A stretch of DNA of 64,000 nucleotides from Acorus gramineus (Eukaryota; Streptophyta; Magnoliopsida; Acorales; Acoraceae). This document shows, piece after piece, positions 23,191-33,559 of this stretch (the first letter of the stretch is position 1; the number at the start of each line of letters is the position of its first letter). The notes under the pieces were generated by a model. The model did not search any database and was not told where the DNA came from. It saw only the letters and a program-made list of their open reading frames with translations. A program made the position numbers and the translations under genes. The stretch covers positions 23,503,185-23,567,184 of the forward strand of contig CM060852.1 in NCBI GenBank assembly GCA_030737835.1, read 5' to 3'.

Positions 23191-24070
23191 AACGCCATCT
23201 AAATGCTTTCAATAAAATCAATGGGACATAATTTACTAGAAAAGTGAGAAAAATATATAAGGCTCCGTTTGGATACGAGTTTATGTAGATTCTGCTTTTA
23301 AAAGCTAAAATTTTCAAACTCAGATCCAAACACATTTTCAGCGTTTAGTTTTTCAAACCATAATATTTCCTTTTTAGACCAAAAAAGCTTGCCGTTGAAA
23401 ATTTAATAAAACAATGTTTTTCAAAAGATAAGTTTGAAACACAAGATTAATTGAATCTTAACATTTCAACCTAACATCCAAACGCAGCCTTAAGAGTTTG
23501 ACAATCAAGAGACATAACCTATATAATTATCTGAGGCTTGTAAATTTTATTTTTTTTGGGCAATAGTCACTATTGGGATTGTATCTCCATATGGTATATC
23601 ACATCGGATGGCCATGATGAAACCATATTAAGTTGAACACCTTATTGGTATACATTAATTAAAATTTGATCTTAATTAATATTTAAAGTGAGTCTCCTAA
23701 AATCAGGAAACAATATTTGTTTGTTAATTATGAGATTACTTGAGAATGAAGTTGTTTATATCTATAAAAATACTCTACGGTTCTATGGCAAAACTTGACA
23801 TGAGTCAATGTAGAGAACCCCAAGGATAGATTGAGAGGGTTATAAGAGTCTCTTAATGTTTTTTGTGTCTCAACTATTACGATGGATTCTATGTTTTCGT
23901 CACGTGAATGCAGGTCTAAGCCAAACCACGTATATCTTGTGTTCTTTGTAACGATGTTTCACTCTTGTATTTGATCTCAGGTTTTGTTGATGGCTTCCAT
24001 GTATTCTTTTCCCATCAGTAACAAAAAGAGATACAACAATGAAGAAATTCAGTTTGTTGAGTGGTGCTTC
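23190..24070 (-). pseudogene. PLATZ-like relic P6, with a MITE inside
   Basis: On the minus strand the remnants are part of exon 2 (GAGATACAACAATG against the CCTTTCTG-TTGTATC region, near 24030-24060), intron 2 (GAGTTTGACAATCAAG) and exon 3 flank (TTCAATAAAATCAATGGGAC). A 229-bp MITE and a further ~430-bp unassigned stretch (about 23575-24000) interrupt it. No coding capacity remains. Confidence 0.6.
23261..23489. mobile_element. MITE with TIR GGCTCCGTTTGGAT
   Basis: The left end is GGCTCCGTTTGGAT; the right end, reverse-complemented, is GGCTGCGTTTGGAT. Flanks are TAA on the left and TTA on the right, compatible with PIF/Harbinger targeting but not an exact duplication. It is 229 bp and noncoding. 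It lies inside intron 2 of PLATZ relic P6. Confidence 0.75.
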
Positions 24071-24229
24071 TTTTCTTTTTTTTTTTTTTTTTTGTACCGA
24101 GACGCTTCGCCATCAAAGACTATGGGAAACAAACCAGTTTAAATGCAAATACATTCATGGGGTAAGCTTTAATTTGTTGTTGATGTTGTTGTACCATTGC
24201 TTGGAGGACATAAATTCATAATCCTTAAA

Positions 24230-24450
24230 AATATAAAATGTCTCTGCTACGAATATTATATAGGATGAACCAGAAAAAAACTGTACAGAGCAATACATGT
24301 TTACAAGTATGTCCATATTATCATCTCCAGTACCCTCATTACAAAGTGGGGGCAGGGATCAACACAAAAAACAAAGAAGGAAAGAATGAGATTAACAGGT
24401 CAAAAGAGAGGCCCAAAACCGTTCGACATAGGACTATAGGAGTAGCAAAG
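24230..24450 (-). pseudogene. Coiled-coil gene relic (3' end only)
   Basis: It holds the shared 3' module (TATAGGATGAACCAG, TACCCTCATTACAAAGTGGG) followed by text matching the last coding bases of the cc genes (AGGACTATAGGAGTAGCAAAG against the CTACTCC...end in cc-B). The body of the gene is absent. With relic P6 it forms a smaller copy of the PLATZ relic plus cc-B end at 33560-34060. Confidence 0.65.
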
Positions 24451-25000
24451 TAATTGATTTTACAAGTTTTTTCGGAAGATAACACACTGTCATTTAATGT
24501 ACCAAGCTGGTATGACTTTATTGAGAGGTTGCAGATGCCATTCCCTCATGCCTAACTCCATAAAACTATAATGAATTTCTAAATTTTATAAGTGATGATG
24601 TTTGATAACTGTTAAAACAGTGCTTGCATGTTATGGTTCAAATCATAGCACATACGAATTTTAGGTGGTTTATCCACGGAGAATTAAAGAAGAGAATTCA
24701 ATTCACTACAACCAGTAATCGGGATTAAAAGTTTAGTCACTTAATCCAAAGAAGGAATAAAAACTAATTAAATATCCGAAGATGGAAAAATTAGACCCGA
24801 AAAAAGAAAAATGAGATGGGGGTGCTGCTCATGAACCCCCACAGATCAGTTCTTGTTTCAATGCAAGGCATTTAACAACAGTGATTCTCCATATGAAACA
24901 AAACGAGTGGTTGTTTATCAACTATGGAATGTTTTCACAAGCCTTTTCCCCTTTCATATGTATCCTTGTGTGACATAAAAAAAAAATGCATGTAAAGGAA
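24451..25000. other. Intergenic, nothing recognised
   Basis: Unique AT-rich sequence, except a short PLATZ-leader-like piece at 24920-24990 (GGAATGTTTTCACAAGCC). Confidence 0.35.
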
Positions 25001-25229
25001 AATATTGGAGGACAAACTTTCAGTGGTGCCATTTTTTTTTTCTTTATAGGATGAACAAGGAAGATCTGTGTAGAACAATACATGTTTACAAGTGCATCCA
25101 TATTGTCATCATCACCCTCATTACAAAATGGAGCTCAAACAATTTTTTTAAAAAATGAAAGAATAAATGGTAAGGAAAAGTTTCTGTATGTATTGATTGA
25201 AAGGGAAATGAAGAGAGCATGTCCACTAG
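25001..25229 (-). promoter_or_regulatory. P2 3' flank carrying the shared 3' module
   Basis: It contains TTATAGGATGAACAAGGAAG at 25045 and ATTGTCATCATCACCCTCA at 25102, matching the flanks of P1 and cc-C. It is presumed 3' UTR. Confidence 0.5.
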
Positions 25230-26461
25230 CTAATCCTCATCAGGGGAGGGGGTCTTGTTCAAATCCAAGTTAAGGGTGCAAGAACCAGAAGTCCCGTTGG
25301 AGGTCACATTTGTTTCGGGTGCAGTGGTTCCATTTCCAGAAACCTCATCAAGGGTTGCATTTGAAACGGGTGCATCGGTGCGAGAACCAGAAGCCTCATT
25401 GGCGACCGCATTCTGATTAGCTGCAGAGGTTTCGACTGTTTCCACGCGATCGCTTCCCCAGTACTTGATGAGGTCCTTGAGGAATGGCTTACAATGTTCC
25501 AGCTGGAAATGAATCAAAACAATGTACATATATATATTAAGAGTGAATCAAACAAATCAGTCACGGCTAAAATTCTCTGTTTACATTCTTTACCTTGCAA
25601 TCCAAAGAACAGTATATGCCGCTACCTCGTAACTTTATGCCACAGTTGCGACACTGATTTGCATATGACACTTCAATCTTAATGCTTCTTTTCCCAACAC
25701 TTGGTATGTACACTAGATTTATATTTCCCTTCTTATATTTCTAAGAAAACACAAACACCAAAGAATATGAAATCATGTTTAGGATCGAGAGAACCAGAAG
25801 CTTAATGCAATGATGAGTTGTTTTTGTGTCTTTGGTCACCTTAACACCATCACAATCGAAAAATTCATCTAAGTCTTCGGGTCTGACCGAGTTAATCATA
25901 CAGAATTGATAGATCTGATCCAAATGCAAGGATTCAATAAAATAAGTTCTACATAGTTCACCGTAAAAGCAAGAAAAGAAGAAGAAGAAGAAGAAGAAGA
26001 AGAAGAAGAGTGGTTTGACACCTGAATGCTTTTGTGAAGCTTGTGGGTTGGATTGCAATGGAAACAAATTGGGACACAACAATCCAGACAGAAGCAGTTC
26101 ATTTTGGAGGGTGAGTGCTGTTGACATTCCTTGGAGAAATCCTCCTCTTTGAGAAGCTTTGAAAGCCACTCTGGGCAAGCCTCTTCTTCTTCATCACCAG
26201 ACTCGCTATTGGATAACATCAACCATGAATGCATAAAGACCAAGAATTCAAATATTGTTCTTGAGATGATGCAAGAACGGACATATTATAAGATATATAT
26301 AAATGGGTTGACTGAATACCAACAGAACATGATTAAGAAAAACAGAGTTTGATGTAGAATTTCAATTTTCGAGTGTGGGTTTCATTCAAAAAGATTAGAA
26401 AGATGAAAGAATGGAAGAACACATACCTGGAAGAGTCGGGTAGTTTACGTTTCCTGTTCAT
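25230..26461 (-). CDS. P2: PLATZ-like zinc-finger protein with C-terminal DLNxxP motif
   Basis: Exons 26427-26461, 26022-26205, 25840-25914, 25594-25740 and 25230-25502 splice in frame to 237 residues. It has the most complete zinc finger of the cluster, C-x2-H-x8-C-x2-C-x4-C-x2-C-x3-H-x2-H (CQQH, CLDC, CFHC, HKLH), after CPEWLSKLL. Then come IYQFCMINSVRPEDLDEFFD, which aligns with the family's IRRYVYHDVVRLxDLxKLID, and a second cluster CRNCG...YCSLDCK. The Ser/Thr/Ala-rich tail has 15-17-residue repeats and ends LNLDLNKTPSPDED, which fits both the DLNxxP and LxLxL forms of the EAR motif that recruits TOPLESS-type co-repressors. A nuclear repressor is therefore plausible by inference. Exon 1 encodes only MNRKRKLPDSS. 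A (GAA)n run (about 25975-26010) sits in intron 2. Confidence 0.85.
25975..26010. repeat. (GAA)n microsatellite in P2 intron 2
   Basis: About twelve GAA/AAG units, pyrimidine-rich on the sense strand and placed before the exon-3 acceptor. P1 and P3 have shorter purine-rich runs at the same place (about 21748 and 30796). Confidence 0.8.
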
Positions 26462-26720
26462 TTTTTTTGGCCTCCCGTGAAGCTTTAATGAGATCCCAAT
26501 GTGGATTTCTGATTCTTGATTTCTTCGATCTGTTGTTCTGAGTAAGTGAATGAGAGAGAGAGAGAGAGAGGTTTTTAAATTCTTTGAAGTTGAATCAAAT
26601 GAGTATTATATATGCCATAACGTTAGGATTCCACTACCAGCAAAAAAAAAACCACCACATTTCACCGTTTATATTTTCCCGCCTTTTAGAACCAGGCACA
26701 TTGATCTGACGGTCTCAAGT
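26462..26720 (-). promoter_or_regulatory. P2 leader and promoter
   Basis: The leader carries a (GA)n run (26552-26570), AGAAATCAAGAATCAGA and ATCTCATTAAAGCTTCACGG. TATA-like ATATATAATAC is at about 26604-26613, and the GACCGTCAGATCAATG element near 26700. The leader words recur in the coiled-coil genes. Confidence 0.55.
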
Positions 26721-26739
26721 ATTTTCTAAAATATTAAGT

Positions 26740-26940
26740 AAAAACTTTATGCAAATATTTTCTAAAATATTTCATATTTTTTATTTAGTAACAATAATTA
26801 ATAAATTTATTATATTATAATTATGTCATAATTTAATTCCGGTTGACTAAAGAGTTGAACCAATAACCTTTGACCTGTTCATTTTTTCAGTTCATCAAAC
26901 TATTCCATTTTTTAGAATATTGTAATTTTTATCGATCATA
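26740..26940. repeat. Fragment of the GTTTTTAAAACATTGCA repeat family
   Basis: It matches part of the fuller copies at about 31650-32110 and 40441-41030, with AATTTATTATATTATAATTA and the GAACCARTGACYCTTGACC region. It is truncated on the left and noncoding. Confidence 0.5.
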
Positions 26941-26974
26941 ACTTAGACCACACATGTTTTTTATTTTTTAAAAT

Positions 26975-27478
26975 GAAAAAATCCATGTAACCCCTTGTAA
27001 ACTGTCCAAAATCCATAAAACCCCTTACTTTAATTGAAGTTCATAAAACCCATTGAAAACACATATGTAAATCTAAATAGCCCCCCTGAGTTAAATTTTT
27101 ATTAACTGATTAGGATTTTTCTGCAAATATTTTGTCTAGTTAACCCACAATGAAAACATAGTATACCATAAAACTCTTACAATGTATTAAAAATATAGAA
27201 AATCCTCTATGAGTAATGATTTTACCACTTCGGATAGGGTTTTATAATCTATCTAGAGGGGTATAAAATCTTCATTTATATAGGGTTTTTGCATTTAGGT
27301 TTTTCGCATACTGTGTTTTCAATCAAGGTTAACCAAACAGATTAATATTCATTATCTACCAACGAAATTTTAACTCAGGGGGTTATTTGGATTTACATAG
27401 GTGTTTTCAAGGGAAAAGTCAGAGGGTTAAAAATGGATTTCAAGCAGTTTATAGGGGTTATTTGGATTTTTTTTCCTT
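26975..27478. mobile_element. MITE family M, copy 1
   Basis: The ends are inverted: AAAAAATCCATGTAACCCCT on the left, and the right end reverse-complemented gives AAAAATCCAAATAACCCCTA. It is noncoding, about 0.5 kb. Copy 2 is at 32151-32672 and a larger relative at 54612-55771. Copies 1 and 2 also share their left neighbour sequence, so one may have been copied as part of a larger block. Confidence 0.65.
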
Positions 27479-27544
27479 TTTTAAAAAATAGTATAAACAC
27501 TATCTAATGAGATATATGCTTTAATAAAAAAATGTATATATCGA

Positions 27545-27990
27545 GTTGAATCTATCCCATGCATTGTACTTTTGCGCAGGTTGAGGGAGAGGCCCGATAA
27601 TGCGTTGAAGCAGAAGTGGATGAAGCGGAGTCCCTGGACATATCGTGGCTTGGTTTCATTGAGGAGGATGGTGTCATCCGCGTATTGTAGGATAGATACT
27701 TTTTCCCCCGCTTGTGTGCTCGAAAGACCTGCAATTCATCCTCCTTCCGTCGCTTTCTCACACAGCCTGCTTAAAACATTCATGATCAGAACAAAAAGAA
27801 TCGGGGAGAGGGGATCCCCCTGACGCAGCCCTCTATTGAGGGGGAAGAAACCGGCCACCTTGCCGTTGATCAGCAGAGAGGCAGGCACCGTATCGATACA
27901 TTGTTGCACCATATGCAACCATCGGTTAGAAGCCGTGCATTGCCATGATTTGTTATTGGGTGGGTTTTGCAATGGGGTTGGGTGAACAAG
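27545..27990 (-). mobile_element. LINE reverse-transcriptase fragment
   Basis: On the minus strand the frame reads LRQGDPLSPILFVLIMN (27780-27835) and, beyond an in-frame TGA, LQYADDTILL, which are RT domains 4 and 5 with the YADD active site. Both ends are truncated and there is no poly-A tail. It is not the same piece of LINE as 18936-20350, so the two cannot be compared for identity. Confidence 0.85.
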
Positions 27991-28344
27991 TGATGGGGAT
28001 TTAACCCCGGCATCCCCTTTTTAATTTTGAAAAATGATATATTCAGTTTACATGAAGTCATATTCGTAGCCCACACTATTTTTTTTATATATAAAAAAAA
28101 TTACACTCGTCCATATATTGAAATGCATACGTTATAAAAAAATATGTCATATCAACAAACCTTGTTCACAAACTTTCTAATATTAACATTTGGGGGCGGA
28201 TATTCCCACCACCCCATTTATATTAAACACCACCCTTTATTTACAATATTACCATCCGTGCATAACTCTCAAAAATGCATTAAGGGCACCACCCTCCCCT
28301 TCTCACCACCCTAAGTAATTGGCTAGGTCAATCCCACCACCCTA

Positions 28345-28935
28345 AATAATTGGCATAAGTTAGACACATGGGATGTTTACGTAATTATATTTCCTAGACA
28401 ATGGCCTTGTCGATGAAAACAAAAAAAAAGACATGTAGGTTCTGGAATGAGTTAGATACATAGGGTGTCTATATAATTATATTTTTTAGACAATTCCTAT
28501 GTCGATGAACAAAAAAAAAAAATCATGTAGGTTCTGGAATGAGTTAGACACATAGGATGTCTACATAATTATATTTCCTAGACAATAGCCATGTCGATGA
28601 AAACATAAAAAAAAAAAAAAAACCGTAGGTTCTGGAATGAGTTAGAGACATAGGGTGTCTACATAATTATATTTATTAGACAATTCCTATGTCGATAGAC
28701 ATAGAAAAAAAATCCTGTAGGTTCTGAAATGCGTTAGACACATGAGATGTCTACATAATTATATTTCCTAGACAATGACCCCGTCGATGGAAACAGAAAA
28801 AAAACCTGTAGGTTTTCGAATGAGTTAGACACATGGAGTGTCTACATAATTATATTTTCTAGACAATATCCATGTCGATGGAAACAGAAAAAACCCTGTA
28901 GGTTCTGGAATGAGTTATAGTTGTGTGTTTAACTA
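28345..28935. repeat. ~90-bp minisatellite, six copies
   Basis: The word GGAATGAGTTAGACAC recurs at about 28444, 28533, 28632, 28725 (changed), 28814 and 28903. Each unit also has TAATTATATTTCCTAGACAA, a GTCGATG word and an A-run of varying length. Units are 89-97 bp, and the period varies mainly through the A-run. It is not a CRISPR array, because the whole unit is repeated. Confidence 0.85.
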
Positions 28936-29299
28936 CACCAATGTCAATGGTTGTAGTAATTGGAGACTGTTACTGTCAAACACATAAATGTATGAAAGTT
29001 TTAATGTTTTTTTCTAAAGGTTAGATACATCGTGTGTTGAGTATATGTGTATTGTTAGACAGTTTGCTTGTCGATTGCTTCATAAATCAAGTTTTTTCAT
29101 AAAACATAAGAAGAAGAAAAAATCACAAATTCAACAAGAGTTACTTATCCACACTTAGGTCTCTTTAATTAATCCATTGATAAACATTGATAAACACTTA
29201 AAGTCATACTTGCAAAGAAAACCATCTAACGTTTGATCAAAACCAGCATTCAAAGCACCAGCGGATGTCCAATACAAAGCGGAGGTGGACGTCGACGAA

Positions 29300-29480
29300 G
29301 ATCAAGATTTGCTCTTGCACCGACGAATGTTGACGACAAAGCCGAGGAGGCTGTCAACGGAAGTTGGGATCCATTCTTGCACCGATGGATGTTGAGGACA
29401 AAGTGGAAGTGGACGTCGATGGAGGTCGGGATCCAGTACTCTTGCACCGATGGATGTCGACGATGAAGCGGAGGCCGGAC
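29300..29480. repeat. ~63-bp minisatellite, three copies
   Basis: CTTGCACCGAYGGATGTYGA recurs at about 29313, 29375 and 29441, each followed by GACGACAAAGC-like text. It lies near the right end of the transposon-like element. Confidence 0.7.
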
Positions 29481-29697
29481 AGAGAGAGGGAGGGTGGAAT
29501 GAGAAGAGAGAAGGGAAATAAAAAAGAGAGAAGAAAGATTCATGTTTTAGAAAATGTGAAGGTGGTGAACTTTGAGTCTTTGGTAAAAAAAATTTATAAG
29601 GTGGTGAACTTGAAAATAAACCAAATGATAGGTAGTGAGGTAAAAAAGGTGGTGCTCAAAATAAAATGGGTGGTGGGACTATCCGTGCCCAACATTT

Positions 29698-30058
29698 TCC
29701 ATCCTATCCATCCCATTAATGAGTTTTGATTCATGAACTGTAGAAACAAAAAGGAATATCTTTCCAATAGTTGAGATCCATTATAGAGTGACCGCTGCTA
29801 TAAACAACCCCGTTTTGATCTCCGATTTGGGTATATTCATTCATTTGGTCTGTATGAAACATCTTAGAACTGTAGAATTCAGAGACAAAGGTTTTGTATA
29901 TATTGATGGGAGGGAAATGGATAGAATTTGGTATTCATGTAAACCATGCAGAGATGAATTCGTCCTCTAACATTACTTATTCCCCGCCTGAGTAAATTTG
30001 AGTCTCACCGGGAGAGGCCAAAAAATGGCGTGCCGACTAGGCAGAATCAAAATCCTCA
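29698..30058. other. Intergenic between transposon and P3
   Basis: Unique sequence. Near 30005-30045 it loses all similarity to the 3' ends of P1 and P2, which marks where P3's original 3' end was replaced. Confidence 0.35.
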
Positions 30059-31334
30059 TCAGGGGTCGCTTTCGAATTGGGGTGCATCGGTGCAAGAACC
30101 AGTAGCCTCGTTGGAGGTCACATTTGGCTCGGGTGCAGTGGTTCCATTGCCAGAAACCTCATCAAGGGTCGTGTTCGAATTGGGTGCATCAGTGCGAGAA
30201 CCAGAAGCGTCAGTGGAGGTCACATTCAGGTTGGATGCAGAGGTTTGGAAACCAGAAGCCACTGTTTCCACGCGATTGGTTCCCCAGTACTTGATGAGGT
30301 CCTTGAGAGAGGACTTACAATGTTCCACCTGGAAGTGAATCGAACCAGTGTATATATATTAAGAGTGAATCAAACAAATCAGTCACAGATAAAATTCTCT
30401 GTTTCATTTTTACCTTGCAGCCCAAAGAACAGTATTTTTTGCCGCGTCGTAAGTTTTTGCAACAGTTGAGGTTGCGACACTGATTTGTATAGTCTCCTAA
30501 CACTTTACTCTTAGTGCTTGTTATGTACACTAGTTTTTTATTTCCCTCCTTATATTCCTAAGAAAACATAAACATGAAAGAAGATGAAATCATGTTAGGA
30601 TCGAGAGAACCGAAAGCTTAATGTAATGACGAGTTGTTTTTGTGTCTTTGGTCACCTGAACACCATCACAATCAAAAAATTCATCCAAGTCTTCGAGTCT
30701 GACCGATTTCTTCATACAGTATTGATAGATCTGATTCAAATGCAAGAATTCAATAAAATCAGTTCGACATAGTTCACAGTAAAAAGCGAGAAATAAAAAA
30801 AGAAGAAGAGAAGTTTGACACTCAAGAAACTAAACCTTCATGCTTTTGTGATTGCTGGCATTGCAGAAAGGGATACAACAATCCAGACAGAAGAAGTTCA
30901 TTTTAGAGAAATTCTCCTCCTTGAGAAGCTTTGAAAGCCATTCTGGGCAAGGCTCTTCATCATCAGACTCTCTGGTACATGTAAAACAGTTTAAATTCTG
31001 ATGTAGATTAGTTGTTCAACCATGAATGCATAAAGAACAAGAATTCAAATATTTTCTTGACACTACAATCTGCCACTTCATGAATCGAAAAACTATCGGA
31101 ATACAATCTAGTCTACTTCTTGAGACTACAGATATTTGCTTATGATGATGCAAGAATGGACATATTATAAGATATTTATAAATGGGTTGTCTGAATACCA
31201 ACAGAACATGATTAAGAAAAACAGAGTTTGATGTAGAATTTTCGAGTGTGGGTTTCATTTAAAAAGATTAGAAAGATGAAAGAATGGAAGAACACATACC
31301 TGGAAGAGTCGGGTAGTTTACGTTTCCTGTTCAT
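30059..31334 (-). CDS. P3: PLATZ-like protein with depleted zinc ligands and altered C-terminus
   Basis: Exons 31300-31334, 30836-30971, 30656-30730, 30414-30557 and 30059-30328 join in frame to 219 residues, with all four introns at the same places as in P1 and P2. Exon 2 lacks 39-48 nt, a multiple of three, compared with its sisters. The CQQH pair is gone, the second C-x2-C has become CNAS, and one His of the last pair is missing. The second Cys cluster, CRNLNC...YCSLGCK, is kept. The tail keeps the SGSxTDAP repeats but ends TDAPQFESDP, without the DLN-type motif. The first zinc finger should not fold. It is either a decaying gene or a modified derivative kept for other contacts; the open frame across five exons argues against advanced decay. 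Confidence 0.7.
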
Positions 31335-31600
31335 TTTTTTTGGCCTCCCGTGAAGCTTTAATGAGATCCCGATGTGGATTTCTGATTCTTGATTTCTTCG
31401 ATTTCTTGTTCTGAGTGAGTGAATGAGAGAGAGAGAGAGGGGTTTTATTTCTTTGAAGTTGAATCAAAAGACTATTATATATGCCAACCATCTGTACCGT
31501 CTAATCAGTGCATCTCTTCCAGCAAAAAAAAACCCACCACATTTCACCGTTTATATTTTCCCAGCCTTTTAGAACCAGGCCCATTGATCTGACGGTCTCA
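31335..31600 (-). promoter_or_regulatory. P3 leader and promoter
   Basis: Same layout as P1 and P2: leader with GATCTCATTAAAGCTTCACGG, a short GA run (31424-31438), TATA-like ATATATAATAG near 31472-31482, and GACCGTCAGATCAATGG near 31575-31591. Confidence 0.5.
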
Positions 31601-31639
31601 ATTGTTAATTTTGAAATGGAAAATGTGTTGACTTAGTCA

Positions 31640-32110
31640 ATTTTTCATTTTTTTAACTTTTAAAAGCCGACGCAACCCGTATATTAAATCGGTTAAATCT
31701 TCACCGGCTTTGAATTCTGATTCAATTTATTCTTACAACTCGATGATATAAAAAATTAATAAAGCTTAGTTAACCCACTGGTTGAACCGAGAGTTTTTGT
31801 AAACCGGATACATGCTGATTATATTAAATGATTCTTTATTCGTAGAAATTGTGATTAATTACTTGTTAAAATTTGAAATCTAATAAAAAAAATTTTAGAT
31901 TTCATATACTAAAATCATATAATAATGTTAAGTAAAAGCTTTATCCAAAATTTTCTAAGATAATTCATATTTTTTATTTAATAATGATAATTAGTAAATT
32001 TATTATATTATAATTATGTCATGATTCACTCAATAGTTCAACCAGTGACTCTTGACCCGTTCATTTTTCGAGTTCATCAAACGATTCGGTTTTTAAAACA
32101 TTGCAATTTT
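31640..32110. repeat. Copy of the GTTTTTAAAACATTGCA repeat family
   Basis: It matches 40441-41030: CCGGCTTTG-like text, AGTTAACCCACTGGTTGAACC, and the end GGTTTTTAAAACATTGCA. It is noncoding. Confidence 0.55.
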
Positions 32111-32150
32111 TATTAATCAAAACTCCGAATATGTTTTCATTTTTTAAAAT

Positions 32151-32672
32151 GAAAAAATCCATATAACCCCTTGTAAATTGCCCGAAATCTATATAACCCC
32201 TGACTTTTCCTGAAGTCCATAAAACTCACTGAAAACACCTATGTAAATCCAAATAGCTCCCCGAGTTAGATTTTTGTTGACAGATTAAGATTATTCTACA
32301 AATATTTTGTCTAGTTAACCCAGACTGAAAACATAGTATACCAAAAAGCTCTTACAATATGTTTAAAATACAAAAAATCCTCTATGAATTATGATTTTAT
32401 TTCTCCGGATAGGGTTTTATAATCTATCTGGATTGGTAAAATCGTCATTTATAGAGGGTTTTCGCATTTTTAAGTTTTTCGCATACTGTGTTTTCAATCA
32501 AAGTTAACCAAATAGAATATTCGTAGAATATTCATTATCTTTCAACGAAATTTTAACTCAGGTGGTTATTTGGATTTACATAGGTGTTTTCAGGGTTATA
32601 TGGACTTTAGGAAAATTTAGGGGGTTTAGAATGGATTTCAATCAATTTACAGGGGTTATTTGGATTTTTTTA
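32151..32672. mobile_element. MITE family M, copy 2
   Basis: The inverted ends are AAAAAATCCATATAACCCCT and, reverse-complemented from the right, AAAAAATCCAAATAACCCCT. It is about 520 bp and noncoding. It is close in sequence to copy 1 at 26975-27478. Confidence 0.7.
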
Positions 32673-33559
32673 TTTTTTAAAAATAGTAAACAGCATTTAA
32701 TGAGATATATGTTTGAATAAAAAGTGTATATATCGAGTTGAATGAACCCATTTTTAGTAAGTGTAAGAAAATATTTAATGAGGTATATACATCGTTTGAT
32801 GAGGTATATGTTTTATTGAATTTCTAATGAATTATATAAGACTATTTTGGACTGTAAAAAGCTGAGTGTAACAGGGTCTCCAAAAGGATATGCTCAACTT
32901 GTATGGAAACCCATCCACATCCCACACTTTTATTTTTTAAAAAAAAATTACACTAATCTATTAAAAAAAAGATAATGTCATGTACAACCTCTTATCAATT
33001 TTAATTTCAGTCTACAAATGTTTTGAATTTTTAAAAAATAATATATATTATCCAATGAAGTATATCATTTTATAAAAAATGAAACATATGCTCCAATGAA
33101 TTGCATGGATGCATCCATAAAAAATGTGAAAATTTTCTATCGGAGCTTTTACCTTGTTAATGTTAGTATATGCTCCGATGATTTTTTATCGACACATATG
33201 AAACTGAATTGGGACTGAAAAAAAAAACCGTTTAATAGCACACTAAAAAACATGTCATATCAAATGTCATTCATCAAGAAAATGTCATAGCATGTGCGAC
33301 CACACATGCCAGCACGTGCTGTCGCATTTGAATCCGTGGTTATGGTAAAGTGGAAATAGTAATCATATGATTCAATTCAAACCCATAGTTATATATGTTC
33401 ACAATAGTCTCATATTTGTGGAAAAAAGAAGAAAAAAACGTCTTTTATAGAGAACTGAAGCATAATATATCGTGTTTTGAGTCTTTTATAGAAAAAAAAA
33501 CACCATATAAATGCAGAATTCAAAAAAATACAGAAGAGAGTTTGACAATTAATCAAGAG
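32673..33559. repeat. Intergenic with MITE-like and duplicated segments
   Basis: 32960-33240 belongs to the AT-rich repeat family seen at 3430-4080. 33240-33440 is the duplicate of 22870-23060. No gene is visible. Confidence 0.5.

Larger units (their letters stand above)
28192..29690. mobile_element. DNA transposon-like element with TIRs, internal minisatellites and a target duplication
   Basis: The left end is GGGGGCGGATATTCCCACC and the right end, reverse-complemented, is GGGCACGGATAGTCCCACC. The 7-bp flank AACATTT is present on both sides (28185-28191 and 29691-29697). Subterminal CCACCCT and AGGTGGTG words are inverted with respect to each other. The core contains a ~90-bp minisatellite and a ~63-bp minisatellite. 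Open frames at 29233-29729 come from the second minisatellite and are not genes. No transposase, so non-autonomous. The short target duplication fits hAT or, loosely, Mutator. Confidence 0.7.

Noticed and set aside
25896-26243. Single long frame through exon 2 and beyond as the whole P2 protein
   Set aside because: The Ser run it ends in is the (GAA)n intron read through. Splicing at CATTCAG before GTGTC gives the correct PLATZ continuation.
28345-28935. Regular ~90-bp repetition, considered as a CRISPR-like array
   Set aside because: The entire unit is repeated with only a variable A-run. There are no short repeats with unique spacers and no cas-like gene, and this is plant DNA.
29233-29729. 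Open frames of 77-121 codons
   Set aside because: They lie in the 63-bp minisatellite within a TIR element. The repeats cause the open frames, and there is no domain.
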